Below the pieces are notes generated by a model. It made no database searches. It was given only the letters and a program-made list of their open reading frames with translations, and was not told the DNA's origin. From positions 23,630,380-23,694,379 of the forward strand of contig NC_083344.1 of NCBI RefSeq assembly GCF_019175385.1: a DNA stretch of 64,000 nucleotides, read 5' to 3'. This DNA comes from Lycium barbarum. Lineage: Eukaryota > Streptophyta > Magnoliopsida > Solanales > Solanaceae. Positions 59,867 through 64,000 of the stretch are shown here, in pieces. The position numbers were made by a program, and so were the translations under genes. Each line of letters begins with the position of its first letter. Position 1 is the first letter of the stretch.

Positions 59867-61381
59867 GCAAGCGTACTTCCATAAGCTCTTGAATGAAAAA
59901 GGGGACAGGGATATCGTGCTGGGTGAGTTAGAACATTCTGAGTGTTGTAGATATTTGGTTACTGTAGGTGCATAAAGGCTGCCGAGGTTAAGAAGGTTAT
60001 CCGTAAGATGAAGAGGGGAAGAGCGACCGGGCCAGATGAGATCCCGGTAGACTTTTGGAAGAGCACAGGGGAGACACGTATGGAGTGGCTGACTAGGTTT
60101 TTTAATGTCTTATTTGGGAAGACTAAGATGCCAGAGGATTAGAGGTGGAGTAAAATGGTCCCGTTGTACAACGTAAGTCTGAGTCAGAGGATTAGAGGTG
60201 GAGTACACTATGAAAGTTTGGGAGAGGGTGATCGAGATGAGGATGATGAGGGATGTGTCAATATCCGAGAACCATTTCAGATTCATGTTAGGGCGATCTA
60301 CTACAGAAACTTATCTTATCAGGAGAATGGTGGAGCAGTATAAGGACAAAAGAGAGACTTACACATGGTGTTCATTGATCTGGAGATGGCATATGACAGA
60401 GTCCCTCGAGAGGTCTAAAGGTGTGCATGTGTCCTACATCAAGGAAATTGATCTGGAGGATGCTAAGACTCGGGTTAGAACAGTGTGAGGTGATTCAGAA
60501 AACTTTCCGATCGTGATGGGTTGCACTAGGTATCAGCCCTTAGCCCATTTCTATTTACCTTAGTGATGGACGAATTAACGCGACATATTCAGGAGGAGTG
60601 GTCGTGGTGTATGTTATTTGCAGACGACATAGTTTTGATTAACGAGACGCTTAGTGGAGTTAAAGATAAGATGGATGTTTGGAGAACGACCTTAGAATCT
60701 ACAGGTTTCAGGTTAAGCAGGACTAAGACGGAGTACATGGAGTGCAAGTTCAGTGATGTGACGCAAGAGACAGATGTGGAAGTGAAGATCGAGGCACAAA
60801 CTATACCCAAAAGAGGAAGTTTCAATTATCTTGGGTCCATAATACAAGGGGACGGGGAGATTGATAATGATGCTGCACACCGTATTAGCGCAGGGTGGAT
60901 GAAATGGAGGCGTCCCTCAGGGGTTCTTTGCAATAAAAAGGTATCGCCTAGGCGGAAAGGTAAGTTTTACAAAGTGGTGGTTAGACTAGTATTGTTGTAT
61001 GGGGCAAAATGTGGCCAGTCAAGAACGTTCACGTGTAGAAGATGAAGGTAGTGGAGATGCGGATGCTCATACGGATGTGTGGTCACACTAGGAGAGATAT
61101 GATTAAGAATAAAGATATACAAAATAAGGTCGGATTGGCCTCCATGGCAGACAAGATGAGGGAAGTGAGACTGAGATAGTTTGGGCATGTGTAGACGAGG
61201 TCTGAGGGTGCTCCAGTTGGGAGGTTTTAGAGATTGGCGGTCGCAGGAGTTAGGAGAGGTAGAGGTAGGCCGAAGAGAACTGGAAGAGGTGATTAGACAG
61301 GATATGGCCAAGCTTCAACTGACTGAGGACATGACCTTAGATAGGAAGATTTGGAAGTCGAGGATTAAGATACAAGGTTAA
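59867..61381 (+). pseudogene. LINE reverse transcriptase and C-terminus, broken
   Basis: It resumes AYFHKLLNEKGDRDIVLGEL, then shows GRATGPDEIPV near 60020, FMLGRSTTE near 60285 and the catalytic box FADD at about 60615-60630. The distal part has [33 protein letters not shown] and GWMKWRR, ending LTEDMTLDRKIW before the stop near 61381. Several frame changes and stops (for example near 59970, 60141 and 60486) make it inactive. RTE-type is inferred from these motifs and from the 3' tail. Confidence 0.85.
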
Positions 61382-61704
61382 TAGGTAGTTGAGTTTTTTC
61401 GCGCTGTGTGTGAGAGAGGTGGGGGTTTAGCCTTTCCATCTCCTCTTCTCCTTTTATTAGTATTATTATTTTGGTATCGCGTAGATCATTATCTTTATGT
61501 GTGTATTGCTATGTGTTACTCCATTTGTTTTGTATCTTGATGTTTTGTTTTCCTATTTTTATTGCAATCCTGCATTGACTACGTTTCTTTTGAGTCGATG
61601 GTCTATCGGAAACAGTCTTTGTACCCCGCAAAAGTAGAGGTAAGGTCCGCGTACTTCCTACCCTCTCCAGACCCCACTTGTTGGATTACATTGGGTATGT
61701 TGTT
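61382..61704 (+). repeat. LINE 3' tail
   Basis: Non-coding, with the GTCTATCGGAAACAG and GGTAAGGTCCGCGTAC blocks and a GTT-rich end. I recognise a tail of this kind as shared by plant RTE LINEs and some SINEs. Confidence 0.8.
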
Positions 61705-61714
61705 GTTAATATTA

Positions 61715-62470
61715 CAGATGCCAATCAATTAATGGAATTACTAATAATCTAATTTATTGATTAATGAATTCTTCACACTTTCCCTTGTCAAATTTCATGT
61801 GTCGGATACAAAATTCATTGACTGTCTCACCTTATTTTGCACTGGTCAAAATATGTTTGCAATATTCGCCTCTTCTATCTGGTTTTCAAAGGGTTTAGAG
61901 TCTCCACCTACTTTCTAAGGGCGTATTAGAAAACATATTTGTATTGATATGTCTACTCTGTTTTAGTCTGCGAAATCAATGAAATTCTAGGTAAGAGTTT
62001 GATTTACTCCTAGGGGAAGATGTTAGGTATTCCTCATAGCCTATTCTAAGATAGCCCTCACACTTAGTTTAGCTATATTAGAGGGGGATTATCTATTTCT
62101 TTATTATTACCTGTTTAGGGTCTAAGATAGCCCCAACACTTAGTTTAGCTATATTAGAGGGGGTTATCTATTTCTTTATTATTACCTGTTTTTTGAAAAA
62201 GTGAAGAAGAAATAATTTTATGAAAATGGAGTGAAATCGTGATAAGGTGATATCCACAACATGCATACTTCAAAATAAAATATAAGCATAAAATAAGTAT
62301 ACGGTGCATATAAAAATGTGTATGACTCAAAAAATAGTGTACAACGCCTGAATTTTTCTATTAACATTTTAAGGTTTTTTTTTTCCTAAAACTGCATATC
62401 TTATAATAATTTCAAACACAGGTTCTTTCAGAAGTGAAAAGAGTCTAGAATTAGTTCACCTTTTGTCAAA
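61715..62470. other. Intergenic stretch with a 72-bp direct repeat
   Basis: 62045-62116 and 62121-62191 are near-identical copies (one short indel and a few changes), beginning TCTAAGATAGCCC. No gene is recognised. Confidence 0.75.
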
Positions 62471-62472
62471 AC

Positions 62473-63030
62473 ATTTTTTTTGTGCGGATTGCCCTTGGCA
62501 CTAGTCTTTAATTTTTGCCCCTCAAATTGCTGGTCTTTAATATTTTCCCTTCGCCTACTACCATGAGGTTTGGAGTTCGAACTCTGACTCAGTAAAAAAA
62601 AAAATCGCAAGGCAGAGTTTCGTAACAAAATTAGGTCTACTTGGGCAAAAGTTAGGCCTTAAGGCAGAGTTTAGCAAAATTCCAACTGAGTAAAAAAAAA
62701 AAATTCCTTAATGCAAACCTCTACCTTAAGGTAGAGTTTTGCCATATGCCTGAAGGCAAAACTCTGCCTTAAGTAGAGTTTGCAGTCAAACTCTGCCTGA
62801 TCCAGTAGAGTTTGCAGTCAAACTCTACCTGATCCAGTAGTGTTTGACTACAAACTCTACTCTGCCTAAAGGTAGAGTTTTGCAGGCAAAATTTTTTCTT
62901 GCGAATCCAAACTCTACCTTGCGATTTTTTTTTAATTTTTTACTGAGTGGGGGTTTGAACCCGGAACGAAGGGGTTTTTTAGCGAAGGGCAAAAATTAAA
63001 GACCACCCCCGAATAAGGGAAATCGTGCAA
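62473..63030. mobile_element. Inverted-repeat element R2, same family as R1
   Basis: The left arm has GTGCGGATTGCCCTT and CTAGTCTTTAATTTTTGCCC; the right arm is its complement, with GGGGGTTTGAACCCGGAAC. Between the arms, AACTCTGCCTTAAG-type short palindromes alternate. The boundaries are approximate. Confidence 0.7.
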
Positions 63031-63051
63031 ATTGCCCTTATCAAAATGGTT

Positions 63052-63310
63052 CATTTGCACGATTGCCCTTCAAAGGCGCTAGTCTTTAATTTTTGTCCCT
63101 CAAATTGGTGGTCTTTAATTTTTGTTATTCGCTAAAAATTCCTTGATTTCGGGTTCGAACCCCCGCTCAGTCAAAATTTTTAACAAAAATTGCAAGGTGA
63201 AGTTTGAATTTGCAAGGCAGAGACTCAAACTCTACCTTAAGGTAGAGTTTTGCCTTCACTAGAAGGCAAAAACTCTGCTTTAAGGCAGAATTTTGCCTTC
63301 AAGTAATTTT
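63052..63310. mobile_element. Half copy R3 of the same family
   Basis: Starts TTTGCACGATTGCCCTTC, then CTAGTCTTTAATTTTTGTCC and GGGTTCGAACCCCCGCTCAG, then short GGCAGAGTTT palindromes. No right arm is present. Confidence 0.65.
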
Positions 63311-63657
63311 GTTTTGGAATTTTTACTCATTATAACTTCTTTTAAGACCTAATTGTTAATATTAACTACCTTTTTATTTAATTATATTTAGTAGCTAATT
63401 AACTTTTCTAAATTACAAATGGTAGCTATATAAAAAAATACATACCCAAACACATATATCTTTCTTTTTTCCCAATCACTTTCCCAATCACTACTCATTA
63501 TTCATTTCTCAAAACCCTAAAAAATCTCTCCCCTTCTCTCAACCACCACCACTATGGCTGCGCCGCCCCTCTCTCTCTCTCTTCTCCCTCTCCCTCTGTG
63601 CTCACCCCACTCTCTCTCCGCCGCCCCTCTCTTTCTTCTCCCTCTCCCTCTATGCTC

Positions 63658-63660
<3 letters not shown>
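63311..63660. other. AT-rich to CT-rich stretch, possible leader
   Basis: AAACCCTAAAAAATCTCTCC followed by an ATG at 63554 resembles a plant 5' leader, but the following frame is only low-complexity Ser/Leu/Pro sequence. No gene is called. Confidence 0.3.

Positions 63661-63709
<49 letters not shown>
63661..63709. repeat. CT microsatellite
   Basis: About 24 CT units following a CT-rich region from 63560. Confidence 0.98.
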
Positions 63710-63715
<6 letters not shown>

Positions 63716-63837
63716 TCACTCTATCCAGTGAGGCGATAGCACAGATCTGACCGTGTGCATTGTTGGTGGTGGCCGCGATGGACTGATTTTAAGATGGCGG
63801 CGGAGAAGATGACGTGAAGGTGGAGAGATTAGGGTTT

Positions 63838-64000
63838 TGTTGGTGGTGGAAAGATCAGGATTTTTTGGTGGTGGTGGTGTCTCAGATTTGGGTTTTTGGT
63901 GGTGGTGGTGTCTCAGATTAGGATTTTGGTGGTGGTGGAGAGATTAGGGTTTTTGGTGATGGTAGTGTCTCAGGTCTGGCCGTGTGTATTTGTTAAAAGC
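63838..64000. repeat. GGT-rich tandem repeat
   Basis: Units of about 35-40 bases containing TTTTGGTGGTGGTG and TCTCAGATT recur four to five times with variation and run off the window. Confidence 0.8.

Larger units (their letters stand above)
43785..61704 (+). mobile_element. RTE-type LINE, 5'-truncated, carrying element 2
   Basis: The two halves (43785-44272 and 59867-61704) join at the GCAAG duplication of element 2 into one reading (RRRWQ-AYFHKLLNE). The candidate LINE duplication is GTTAATATTA at 43775-43784 and 61705-61714, with AGATG following on both sides. The 3' end has the conserved tail with GGTAAGGTCCGCGTAC and CCAGACCCCACTTG, finishing in GTT repeats. These features fit plant RTE elements; the assignment is by recognition. 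Confidence 0.85.

Noticed and set aside
63554..63739. 61-residue Ser/Leu/Pro-rich ORF
   Set aside because: Produced by the CT microsatellite; low complexity only.

Overview
The window is repeat-rich plant nuclear DNA. It is probably from a eudicot of the nightshade family: the initiator-Met primer sites, the RTE-type LINE tail with GTT repeats and the LTR families look Solanaceae-like to me, but this is recognition, not a database result. Only one host gene is supported. It is a three-exon GT14 (DUF266 / core-2-I-branching-like) glycosyltransferase on the minus strand at 40258-42223. Nearly everything else is transposable elements, many nested in one another; most insertion boundaries are supported by target-site duplications (TSDs) read directly from the sequence.

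Left nest (1-35.7 kb). A degenerate Ty1/copia element (25703-28795, continuing at 34405-35735) appears to be the outermost layer. A minus-strand Ty3/gypsy element (element 0; 5' LTR 22824-25702, gag start 22611) lies against it and continues left. Element 0 is broken by a young plus-strand Ty3/gypsy chromovirus (element 1, window start to 9868, inserted in RT) and by a giant solo-LTR-like element B (11891-22373, TSD CCCAT, inserted in gag). B contains solo LTR C (15788-19436, TSD AAATA). C contains a 996-bp non-autonomous hAT element (18364-19359, TSD ATTGAAAT). The copia tail is interrupted by solo LTR F (29083-34404, TSD GTAAG), which contains the oppositely oriented solo LTR E (30582-33354, TSD ATGAT).

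Middle (36-43.8 kb). Two Mutator-like MITEs with 9-10 bp TSDs and a further inverted-repeat element precede the glycosyltransferase gene. A Stowaway-like MITE lies in its last intron. A 173-bp MITE in the 5' coding part seems to supply a new intron.

Right nest (43.8-61.7 kb). A 5'-truncated RTE-type LINE (43785-61704) contains a minus-strand Ty3/gypsy chromovirus (element 2, 44273-59866, TSD GCAAG). The left LTR of element 2 contains solo-LTR-like element D (45759-51318, TSD ATTAT). The other LTR of element 2 preserves the empty site.

Right end (61.7-64 kb). This holds a direct repeat, two more members of the inverted-repeat family seen at 39 kb, a CT microsatellite and a GGT-rich tandem repeat.

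The retroelement genes encode the usual replication set (gag, protease, reverse transcriptase, RNase H, integrase, chromodomain), and every copy is damaged. The most interesting signals are the MITE-derived intron, the ACGG-N-CCGT palindrome arrays shared by several LTRs, and a young gypsy copy that is more broken than an older relative.
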